The notes beneath the pieces were generated by a model. That model was given only the letters and a program-made list of their open reading frames with translations. It had not been told where the DNA came from and did no database searches. A stretch of 64,000 nucleotides of DNA, taken from the NCBI RefSeq assembly GCF_032884065.1, contig NC_088871.1, positions 16,290,374-16,354,373 on the forward strand. Direction: 5' to 3'. Source of the stretch: Artemia franciscana. Lineage: Eukaryota > Arthropoda > Branchiopoda > Anostraca > Artemiidae. Each line of letters starts with the position of its first letter. Within the stretch, counting starts at the first letter, position 1. The position numbers were made by a program, and so were the translations under genes. Positions 12,470-64,000 of the stretch are shown piece by piece.

Positions 12470-13830
12470 TAGATCTTGCAGCATAGAAACTAGATGGCAT
12501 TCCAACGCTCACGCGGAATTGAGCTTCGCATGCATTTGTAAAATAAACAGCCAAAATTCAAGCCGTTTTCCATTTATGCTTTTCTTGAGCAAAAAGAAAA
12601 AATGTCCCATCATTACTTGCGCATGATTTAAGGTAAAAAAAAAATTGTGTTTCGTATAATTTTCAGAAAAAAATTCCCAAGAAACTTAGTTAAAATTTCA
12701 GACATTAATTGCATAAACACATACTACTTTTCTGCTAGTATCTTTAGTTGCCAGGATCGATTGCGGTTTTAGGCCTCTTATCTGAAGGGGTAAGGTACAC
12801 TAATAGTAATATAGAAATACAAGCTCGCACAATCTGTTCTATTTGGAAATTCTTAGGCAATATATGAGAGGAAAACACAAACTGAAACGTTTTTAAAATC
12901 AGAGAAAGCTTGTCAGCATATTTTGAAAATTATTAAAAATGGCACAATCTTTTGTCAAAACTGTATGTATTTATTTTTAATTGAGTATCAAAGGCTAAGT
13001 GAAGATATTTTGAGTCTACAAGTAATGAAATTTATTTCAGAAACACAGTTGTAAATTTTGCAACACGAGTCCTTTGAAATTTCTTTCTAAAACTTTCGTC
13101 GCGGAATTACTAGCGACTTGTTAATGTAGCGGTGATATGTAGGCTACCATATATATTGTTTACGGGGACTAACATTATCTAAGTGTATTATTAGGGAGTA
13201 AGAGCGCATTTTAAATTCAAACTAACAATTTAAGTATGTCACAAACTATGTATGTATGATATCTTGGAACCACATTTATGTATTTACAGAAACTACTATT
13301 ATCCACGTGAATTGTTAGGGAGTAAGAACACATTTTAGAATTTGAAATAACACTTTAAATATGTCGCTATTATCTGATCTACAAATTTAGAAATTTTCCC
13401 TCTCAGCAGTGATGAAAGTAAAAACCTCCCCGCTCCTCTTATGCCGAAAAAAGCAAATGTAAGATCAAACCGAAACATAGATTAAAATTGTGTATCGTAC
13501 GCTAAAACACTTCCAAAATTCATTTGTGCCTTATGCTAGTCTTTGATAAGTGCTAGTCCAGTGTTTCTTTTTTTTGTTTTTCGTATTAATTCATTTAGAT
13601 AGCAATCGTAGCACTCAAAAATGAACGCAAAAGTATGGTAGTTTTACAATTACAAAACAGAAAAAACAGCGAGTCACTTGTTAAATGCACTGACGAAATA
13701 GGGCACGAGGGGATTTGGAAATCTGTTTGTACACCACTTGAGGGGTTGTAATTTGTTCTAATGCCTGGTAAGTCTGGTGATTAGTACGGAAGAGTAAACA
13801 ATTTTTTTTATTTTTTGTCCAGTTTAATTA
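12470..13830. other. No gene recognised; 3' flank of ferroportin
   Basis: Downstream of the ferroportin stop on the minus strand. It contains two diverged copies of a phrase near 13140-13250 and 13255-13360 (TATGTATG, GGGAGTAAGA, CACATTTTA). Nothing else recognised. Confidence 0.4.
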
Positions 13831-13833
13831 GAA

Positions 13834-13839
13834 TTTATT
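13834..13839 (-). terminator. Possible poly(A) signal of the ferroportin gene
   Basis: AATAAA on the minus strand, the first canonical hexamer after the ferroportin stop, about 500 nt downstream. In this AT-rich DNA such hexamers are common, so this is only a candidate. Confidence 0.2.
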
Positions 13840-14342
13840 CTTGACTACGATAGCTTGTATCAATAAAATAATTATAATTCTTCACTAAGTTTTAAGCATT
13901 ATGCTTTATCACCAAGAACTGTTTATACTTTGAGATCGTGTTACGGACTTGATTTGTTTGATGTTATTTAAGTCTTGGTCATTTTTGATTTCCCAGAAGT
14001 TAAAGCAATATATACATAAATGCAGCATCAAATACTGGCCTAATATCCAAAATGTCTATGCGAGCCATTATAGAGACAAATTGGGTTCCATAACTTTACG
14101 CATTTCTGAGGAATTTCAGGTTGTTTTTTTTCTCATAAGGTCCTTGCCTGAGTCTGAGTATATGAAGAATTACGACTAGACTAAAAAAAATTTACTATAA
14201 GTTCGTCACGGCAGCTTAATAACATAAGCTTAACAATACTTTCGACAAATATTTTGTGTGTAAAACAATACCACCGTAAGAATTTAAGCTAAAAACTTCA
14301 AACGAAACACTTCAATATTTACACACGTTTTTAAATTCCGGA

Positions 14343-56808
<42,466 letters not shown>

Positions 56809-56814
56809 CTGAAA

Positions 56815-57780
56815 AGATTTAAGCAGTAAAAATAACGTAAGACAATACTTCTTTGAAAAGCATTAAAAATTTGGAAAACCAACTTAATTTCTTTAAGTAT
56901 GACTGTGCCACAGTAATATTGAAACAATATTCAATCCAACTTTGAAGATAAGTAGCGGATTACTAATGTAGACATTATTCCGAGAATCCATATATTTTTA
57001 GTAAAATCTAAACGAAAAAGCTTTCTCTTTTTATAAGTATCGGCCTTTTTTTCAAGCGACACCACACACTATTTTTTGAGGCAAGAACATTTCAACCAAT
57101 TTCTTTTTAATATACAGTTCTTGATACACATAAATGGCTCTCAAGCCTATATCTTAAACAAAAGTAAAAGATAATGGAAATGTTTTTATTTTAAATGCTG
57201 AAATTCTATACAACACACTAAGTTATTAATCATAAAGCCTTCGGTTGTTCAGTGAGGTTTTTGCATATAGAAGAAAATGTGGGTAATTAAATACAAATTA
57301 TGTTATAGGCAATATAATCTACATTTTACAATTAATTAGCAAATTATACAGATTAACTGGCTTGAATTCGAATCGTATGAGCACTATGGAATAATTACAG
57401 TAAATTTCAACTCTGTTTTTCAACTAAAATTTAATTTGCTGAAGAGTGCGCATTAGCGTAAATCTTGATGTATGTTTTTTTTTTGAAGTATTATTTTGTT
57501 TTATGTAACCGTGCAACAAAATTTAAAAGATTTATCCTTTCTTAGACAGAAAATTTTATACTGGTCGCTAGGGTAAAAGCTTAGTTGATTATAATCGTAG
57601 TAAATTAAATTTAAAACTAGGATTGCCTGAGTTATCACCAGGCAAAACGATTGTATGGGAACCTTCGGAGTATTTTTAAATTTTTCTTAATATATTGATT
57701 GCACTAACAAGCAAAAGAAAAAAGAACTGTAAAAAAAAAAAAAAATCAATTGATGAACTTGTTTTGTGTAGACAAGATAA
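56815..57780. other. Upstream intron, no exon found
   Basis: On the minus strand this should be intron leading to the DWIVVIAG exon. I searched for the family's earlier helices and the STWGDRMW motif and saw none here or up to 64000. Confidence 0.45.
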
Positions 57781-57784
57781 GATA

Positions 57785-58130
57785 ATATACAAGCAGTTCG
57801 TGGTAACGAATTGTAGTAAGGAGCGGCCCGGCTCAATAGTAAACGAAACTCTAAAAAACGGAATTTTTATTCAAACAGTTCGTGGTAACGAACAGTAGAA
57901 GGAGCGACCAGGCTTAATAGTAAACGAAACTCTAAAAAACGGAATTTTGATGCTAAAAGAACATCAAAAGAATCGGATTTTCATGCTGATTTTAAATATA
58001 TAAGTTTAATCAAATTTAGTCTTTGTCATAAAAAGTTACGAGCCTGAAAAAATTTGCCTTATAAGCTCCTATCAACAAAAAATGTGGAATTTCGTATTTT
58101 TTGCCAGAAGACAAATCACAGGTGCGTGTT
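57785..58130 (+). repeat. Interspersed repeat with AGTTCGTGGTAACGAACT hairpin
   Basis: CAGTTCGTGGTAACGAA, GTAAGGAGCGGCCCGGCTCA, ATAGTAAACGAAACTCTAAA, AATCGGATTTTCATGCTGAT and TTACGAGCCTGAAAAAATTT. The first part is duplicated in tandem (57795 and 57878). The same sentence recurs at 59428-59660. Confidence 0.8.
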
Positions 58131-58144
58131 TTTTTTTTTTTTGT

Positions 58145-58600
58145 TTGGTTTTTTCCAGGGATCATCGTATCGACCAAGTGGTCCTAGAATGTTGCAAGAG
58201 GGATCATTCTAACGGAAATGAAAAGTTCTAGTGCCCTTTTTAAGTGACCAATTGGAGGGCACCTAGGCCCCCTCCCACGCTCATTTTTTCCCAAAATCAA
58301 CGGATCGAAATTCTTAAATAGCCATTTTATTCAGCGTAGTCGAAAACCATAATAACTATGTCTTTGGGGATGACTTACTCCCCCACAGTTCCTGGGGAAG
58401 GGGCTGCAAGTTACAAACTTTGACCAGTGTTTACATACAGTAATGGTTATTGGAAAGTATACAAACGTTTTCAGGGGGATTTTTTATGGTTCGGGGGTGG
58501 GGTTGAGGGGAGGGGGCTATGTGGGAGGATCTTTCCTTGGAGGAATATGTCATGGGGGAAGAGAAATTCAATGAAAAGGGCGCGGGATTTTCAAGCATTA
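58145..58600 (+). repeat. Interspersed repeat (TTGGAGGGCACCTAGGCCC family)
   Basis: GATCATCGTATCGACCAAGT, GGTCCTAGAATGTTGCAAGA, AAAAGTTCTAGTGCCCTTTT, GGATCGAAATTCTTAAATAG, CTTACTCCCCCACAGTTCCT. Repeated in the same order at 59835-60290. Part of one composite repeat with the preceding and following entries. Confidence 0.8.
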
Positions 58601-58624
58601 CTATAAAAAAAAAACAATGAAAAA

Positions 58625-58930
58625 ATAAACATGAAAAGGTTTTTTCAATTGAAAGTAAGGAGTAGCATTAAAACTTAAAACGAACAGAGATTATTACGCA
58701 TATGAGGGGTTCTAAAAATACTTTAGCATAAAGAGTGAGGTATTTAGGAGCAGATAAATACCTCGCTCTTTATGCTAAAGTGTTTTTAGTAATTTCAACT
58801 ATTTATTCTACGGCCTTTCTGATTCAGGGGTCATTCTTAAAGAATTGGGACAAAACTTAAGATTTTAGCATAAGAGCGAGGTATTAACGAAAGGACAAAC
58901 CCCCTCATATACATAATAAAAAATATAAGA
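58625..58930. repeat. Foldback repeat element, copy 3 (rearranged)
   Basis: It has CAATTGAAAGTAAGGAGTAG and TATGAGGGGT on the left and AACCCCCTCATATAC on the right. An extra internal inverted pair, ACTTTAGCATAAAGAGTGAG and CTCGCTCTTTATGCTAAAGT, lies at 58720-58783, so an arm has been duplicated. Confidence 0.75.
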
Positions 58931-58979
58931 ATATAAAAGTTTGTTACGTAAGTCAATTCTTAAGTTACGTATATTTTTT

Positions 58980-59200
58980 ACTAATAAAAACGTTCGTTAA
59001 AAATTAAAAGTTCTAGTTGCCTTTTTAAGTAACCGAAAAATTGGAGGGCAACTAGGCCTCCTTCCCCACCCCTTATTTCTCAAAATCGTCTGATCAAAAC
59101 TACGAAAAAGCCATTTAGCCAAAAAAAGAATTGATATGCAAATTTATGTGCGGAGAGCCCAAATCAAACATGCATTAATTCAAAAACGTTCAGAAATTAA
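58980..59200 (+). repeat. Interspersed repeat segment between foldbacks
   Basis: AAAAGTTCTAGTTGCCTTTT, TAAGTAACCGAAAAATTGGA, GGGCAACTAGGCC and GAAAAAGCCATTTAGCCAAA. It recurs at about 60655-60860. Confidence 0.7.
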
Positions 59201-59204
59201 ATAA

Positions 59205-59430
59205 AAAAACTAGTTTTTTTTAACTGAAAGGAGCGTCATTAAAACTTAAAACGAACAGAAATTACTCCGTATATGAAATGAGTTGTCCCCTCCGCAATTC
59301 CTCGCTCTTTACGCTAAATTTTGACTCTTTGCCACAGTTCTACTTTTTAAAACAATTAAAAACTTTAGCGTAAAGAGCGAGGGATTGCGGAGGGGACAAC
59401 CCATTTCATGTACGGAGTAATCAAACAATT
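59205..59430. repeat. Foldback repeat element, copy 4
   Basis: Left arm ATTACTCCGTATATGAAATG, AGTTGTCCCCTCCGCAATTC, CTCGCTCTTTACGCTAAA. Right arm TTTAGCGTAAAGAGCGAGGG, ATTGCGGAGGGGACAACCCA, TTTCATGTACGGAGTAAT. Arms are about 65 bp and nearly perfect, with a ~47-bp loop. Confidence 0.9.
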
Positions 59431-60300
59431 CGTGGTAACGAACTGTAGTAAGGAGCGACCCGGCTCAATAGTAACCAAAACTCTAAAAAATGGATACCAA
59501 TAGCTACTTGATTGGTATCAAAATTTTTATACCAATAGCTACATTAAAAGAATCGCATTTTAATGCTGATTTTAAATACATAAGTTTAATCAAGTTTAGT
59601 CTTACCCATCAAAAGTTATTAGCCTGCGAAAATTTGCCTTATTTTAGAAAATAGAGGGAAACACCCCCTAATAGTCGTAGAATCTTAACGAAAATCACAC
59701 CATGAGATTCAGCGTATCAGAGAACCCTATTGTAGAAGTTTCCAGCTCATATCTAAAAAAATGTGGAATTTGGTATTTTTTGTCAGAAGGCAGATCACGG
59801 ATGCGTGTTTATTTGTTTTTTTGTTTTTTTTCCAGGGGTGATCGTATCGACCCAGTGGTCCTAGAATGTTACGAGAGGGCTCATTCTAACGAAAATGAAA
59901 AGTTCTAGTGCCCTTTTTAAGTGACAAAAAAATTGGAGGGCACCTAGGCCCTCTAATTACTAATAACACTAACTATTTTCGAAAAAGTCAACGGATCAAA
60001 ATTCTGAGATAGCCATTTTATTCAGCGTAGTCGAAAAACCTTATAACTATGTCTTTGGGGACGACTTACTCCCCCACAGTCCCCGTGGGAGGGGCTACAA
60101 GTTACAAACAGTGCTTTGACCAGTGCTTACATAAAGTAATGGTTATTTGGAAGTGTACAGATGTTTTCAGGGGAATTTTTAGGTTGGGGGGGGGGTTGAG
60201 AAGAGGGGGATATGTTGGGGGAACTTTCTTTGGAGGAATTTGTCATGGGGGAATAAAATTTTCACGAAGGGAGCGCAGGATTTTCTAGCATTATTAAAAA
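59428..60300 (+). repeat. Second copy of the composite interspersed repeat
   Basis: Contains the AACGAACTGTAGTAAGGAG sentence, an inserted duplication around ATACCAATAGCTAC (59490-59540), then the TTGGAGGGCACCTAGGCCC and CCCCCACAGTCCCCGTGGG parts, ending in G-rich DNA. It parallels 57785-58600. Confidence 0.8.
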
Positions 60301-60319
60301 AAAACAATGAGAAAATAAA

Positions 60320-60600
60320 TATGAAAAAGTTTTTTTTAAACCGAAAGTAAGGAAAAGCATTAAAACATAAAACAAACAGAAAATATTACGCATATGATGG
60401 GATTACCTCCTCCTAATACCGCTCTTTACGCTAAAGTATTTTTAGTAATTTCAACTATTTATTCTACGGCTTTTCTGATTCTGGGGTCATTCTCAAGAAA
60501 TTGGGACAAAATTTAAGCTTTAGTGTAAAGAGCGAGGTACTGACGAGGGGGTGAACCCCCTCACATGCGTAATAAAAACATGAGAATACAGAAGTTCGTT
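60320..60600. repeat. Foldback repeat element, copy 5
   Basis: Left arm ATTACGCATATGATGGGATT, CTAATACCGCTCTTTACGC. Right arm AGTGTAAAGAGCGAGGTACT, GGTGAACCCCCTCACATGCG, TAATAAAAACATGAG. More diverged than copies 4 and 6. Confidence 0.78.
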
Positions 60601-60871
60601 ACTTAAGCTAATTTGTAAGTTACGTATATCTTTTACTAATAAAAACATTCGTAAAAAATTAAAAGTTCTAATTGCCTTTTTAAGTAACCAAAAAATCGGA
60701 GGGGAACTAGCCCTCCTCTCCTGCTCCTTTTTTCTCAAAATCATTCGATCAAAACTATGAGAAAGCCATTTAGCCAAAAAAACAAATATGCAAATTTCGT
60801 TTTAATTATTCATCTGCGGAGAGCCAAAATCAAAACATACATTGATTCAACAACGTTCAGAAATTAAATAA

Positions 60872-61036
60872 GAAATTACTTCGTATATGAAGGGGCTGCT
60901 TCCTCATCAACGCCCCGCTCTTTACGCTAAAGTTTTTTACTGTTTTAAAAAGCAGAGTCAAGAGAAAGAGTCAAACTTTAGCGTAAATAGCGGGGCGTTG
61001 ATGAGGAAGCAGCCCCTTCATATACGAAGTAATTTC
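60872..61036. repeat. Foldback repeat element, copy 6 (near-perfect)
   Basis: Arms 60872-60935 and 60973-61036 are inverse complements over about 64 bp with one mismatch by eye (GAAATTACTTCGTATATGAA ... CGCTCTTTACGCTAAAGTTT). The loop is ~37 bp. The right side continues into CTGTTCGTTTTAAGTTTTAA, the family's outer arm, which is lost on the left. Confidence 0.93.
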
Positions 61037-61089
61037 TGTTCGTTTTAAGTTTTAATGCCACTCCTCACTTTCCGTTGAAAAAACTTGTT

Positions 61090-61590
61090 TTTTTTAAATT
61101 TAATTATTTTCAAAAGGTTATCACAAGCTCTAATAGAGCCGAATTCGCTTCGTATGTCCAAGAAAAAAAAAGTGAAATAAAGAAAAAAGCAATACAGCAG
61201 GACAAAAGTAGAAGAAACACCAATCAAGCATAAAAATGGTCAATAAAATTTAACGCGAAAGAAAAAGAAAAAAAATCCAAATGCAAAAACTAAAATGAAC
61301 TTAATACGACTAATGGCAAAAACAGAAACAGAAAGGGTAGGGGATAAAACCAAATCACAGGCTAGAAGAAAGACATGCCAAATTCATATTCTAAGTCAAA
61401 TTCTGCAAAATAAAAAAAACTTAAAATCGAGTTTAATTAACTGTCAAAATGAAATATTTACAATTACAGAAAGGATTGTGCCAAAGACAAGGTCAAAAAC
61501 GAAATAGAGCCTAATTAAGTATCACAAATGGGAAAAATTTAAGTGGCCAAAGATAAAAGAAAAAAACTTACGCAGATTTATTGTGAGCAT
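61090..61590. other. A-rich sequence, no gene recognised
   Basis: Lysine-rich short frames only. No motif recognised. Confidence 0.4.
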
Positions 61591-61599
61591 ACAGCAACT

Positions 61600-63945
61600 A
61601 CTAAAATAAGGGTCGGAGGAGTTAATTTTGGTGCAGGACATACTTTAGGAATTATTATGGCGCTCCAGAATAAAGAAGATAAAACTTTTTCGGAACCTCT
61701 CAGTAACGGTATGGATCCATGAAAGCTAAGCGGGGGAGTCCGGGTCTAATGGGGTTATGAAAATCGGGAAAGATGTCCTCAGTACAAGGATTAGACATTG
61801 CGGATTTAGCAAAACGCAAACAAAATTGTTCTCTCCTTTCTTTTAAAGTTGCAATGCGTGCGAATTTAAGGAGGAAGGAGCTTGGAATTTTGCTCTCCTT
61901 GTAGATGACCCCAAGTGAACGCTTTTGGACCGACTCAATTTTGTTGCTAAGTTCACTTGAAAGATGTGAATGCCAGACTGGACATACATATTCCAATAGC
62001 GGCTTGATAAGCGACAAGTAAAGACTGAGGGAATAAATAAACAATTTTAACATAGGTAATTAGAATATTTGCTTGTTTAACAATATTCGAAACATACAAG
62101 TCCCGCTCAAGATTATTTGAAATTGTGATACCTAGGAGTTTAACATGTTTCACAAGCATTCGAGTGGGATAGGGTCAAGGAAAACGGGAGCTGATTTCAA
62201 GAGATTTATCGTCATTATATTTGATTTAGTGGAACTTCATTTCATATTTAGATTCTTAGCTTTATCCGAAACATAGGTTATGATTTCGAGGATGGGTAAG
62301 GATTTTTTAGGATGGGATAGGATTTACTAAGAGATAATCAAGTTCTAAGTTAAACAGTACTGAACGAATTTGGGTGGCGTGGTCAACCGGGTCAAAAGAT
62401 TTTTTAAATCAACTAAGACAAGGTTTAGCCAAACATTTTGTTTCTCAAAGTTACTTAAGATGATATGTATTAAGTGCACAAGGTGGTGGAAGTTTTCCTT
62501 AAATTACCAAACTGTCGGACGTCAATACGTGGACAAATTTTTACTTTAAGCCCGTCACATAGGAAACTTTCATAAAGTTTGAAAAAGCCTTAAGTGAGTG
62601 TAATGATGCATATGTTGGTAAAAGTCGTAAAAGTTGGTAAGACTGGTGCTTTTTTTGGAATAGGTGTTATAAAACCTTATTTCCAGCAACTTGGGAATAT
62701 ACCAAATTTTGTGATGTGGTTGAAAATATTTGATAAAAGATTCAGCAATTTTGTCTGAAAATGCTTTAAGTAAGTCAACTGGAATGTCCACAGAACAAGT
62801 ACTTGATTTTCTAAGCTACAGGATTTTATTTATAGCGTCCGAGGGAGAAATTGGGGGAAGGAGGTATTGGGAGGAATAGTCGAACTTGGGCCAGTGAAAG
62901 GGGGGACATTGAACGATGGAAGCAAGGTACAAGTTCAATTTTGGTAGTTCACGAGATGAAAATTAACTTCAGAGGGAATTTTTATACGCATATCTCTTTA
63001 ATTTTTCTGTACCATTAATTGGGCTTTTTAGAATATAAATCATTGACTTTACTATTATAATAATCAGAAGCTGCTTTTCTGATTTTTTAGGAACTTCTTT
63101 AGACTATTAGCCTCAGTTATATGACCTGCCTTTAAGAAATTGACTTTTTTTTCTTATAACTTTTGTAAAAGTCTCAGCAACATAAGGCTTATCTATAGAA
63201 AAATTTTTTTCTCAGGAAAATGGGATTCATAATCACTCCTCAATAAATTTTGGAATGACAAAGCCTTGCAGTCAGCGTCATTGGTTTGATACACAATGGA
63301 CCAATTTTCAGTAGTAGTCAAGAGCCAAAATTGTAGAGTCAATAAGAGGTCTAAGAACAGTTTAAGTAATAGGAAACGACTGTATAACTTGAGCCAGAGG
63401 AGATAGGAGAAGACTGAAGTGGTATCTACCCCCTAGAGGGGATAGAGTGGAGACGTGTTTGTAAATGTTCAAAAGATTGGTGCAGGTTAAATCAACAGTA
63501 GTATTTCCTTTGGTAGTTGGGACGTTTATAATCTTGTTTTCAATTAAAAGCATTACATGTAGATTCAAGTTTTAAATCATTTGCGTCAACCATCAGAAAA
63601 ATTCTTGCATTTGGGTATTTTGATAGTACAAAGTCAGCACTTGCATGTAATTTTTCGATAAATTTATTTTGTCAGCGGATCTCTGATTAGGGGAGTAATA
63701 AAAACAACACAGGACAATTAAATTGAAAAGACACGGCAGGACATTAGGTCGAACACACACCCAAATAATCTCATCAAAGGGAGCAAAACATGGAATTGAG
63801 ATTGCACTTGGGTACCAGTCATTACGGTCAAAGAACAGAATTCCGCCGAATTCCGCCGCCTTTCTTAAATAATTTAGATTAATCAATAAAATCCATAAAC
63901 AGACTGTATTATAGACTAAACTAATTAGTAGATTCAATAAACTCG
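61600..63945 (-). pseudogene. Broken LINE polyprotein: endonuclease, RT with deletion, C-terminus
   Basis: From right to left on the minus strand. An endonuclease-like part (FFDRNDWYPSAISI, VLCCFYYSPNQRSADKINLS, then STTKGNTTVDL-like sequence near 63362-63568). The RT entry (VDIPVDLLKAFSDKIAESFI, near 62791). A short DPVDHATQIRSVLFNLELDY near 62390. KHVKLLGITISNNLERDLYV near 62150. The C-terminal SLIKPLLEYVCPVWHSHLSS and IESVQKRSLGVIYKESK near 61990-61890. The catalytic YxDD segment is missing between 62340 and 62200, and many frameshifts occur. The order is that of a CR1/Jockey-like LINE. The element may continue past the window edge. Confidence 0.85.
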
Positions 63946-64000
63946 AATAAATAATATATAAGAAAAGAATAGATAAAAAGGCTCTTAAGAAGCCAAAAAA

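Noticed and set aside
56809..64000. Missing N-terminal exons of ferroportin
   Set aside because: Looked on the minus strand for the early helices and GDRMW-like motif; only repeats and LINE sequence were seen, so these exons are placed outside the window.

Overview
The window looks like a repeat-saturated invertebrate nuclear genome, most likely an arthropod and probably a crustacean (my inference). The reasons are AT-rich DNA, long introns with GT-AG and GC-AG borders, long (TA)n tracts, many Helitron rolling-circle transposons and several non-LTR (LINE) retrotransposon relics. There are no bacterial-type operons and no RNA genes that I can recognise.

The one host gene I can support is a ferroportin-like iron exporter (SLC40A1 family) on the minus strand. 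Seven consecutive exons were found: 56808-56666, 36891-36646, 32497-32372, 29966-29815, 27744-27609, 21570-21372 and 14445-14343. Their phases join perfectly into about 368 codons, covering roughly the C-terminal two thirds of the protein down to the stop codon. The 5' exons must lie beyond 64,000. Several residues important in vertebrate ferroportin differ here, including the hepcidin-binding cysteine, which is serine.

Region by region. 1-6 kb holds simple repeats, a Helitron N-terminal fragment, a 16-bp minisatellite and a ~90-bp tandem array split by a LINE. 6-14 kb is mostly unrecognised sequence with small duplications. 14.3-21.6 kb holds the last two ferroportin exons separated by a ~290-bp array, triplet-rich arrays and interspersed repeats. 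21.6-36.9 kb holds four more exons with LINE relics, (TA)n tracts, a foldback repeat and one Helitron in the introns. 36.9-56.7 kb is a single ~19.8-kb ferroportin intron. It contains a nest of Helitrons (38.3-46.7 kb) and a remarkable tandem array of about 70 monomers of ~120 bp (46.74-55.04 kb, with decayed outliers at 37.6-38.1 and 55.7-56.2 kb). 57-64 kb is a mosaic of foldback elements and interspersed repeats, ending in a broken LINE.

The most unusual object is the tandem array. On the plus strand, antisense to ferroportin, almost every monomer has the layout of a complete micro-exon: a pyrimidine tract plus CAG, a 42- or 45-nt block open in the same phase, then GTAAGTAAGT or GCAAGTAAGT. 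Most monomers also carry the AP-1/CNC-type heptamer TGAGTCA. Whether it is spliced, regulatory or a decaying satellite cannot be decided from sequence alone.
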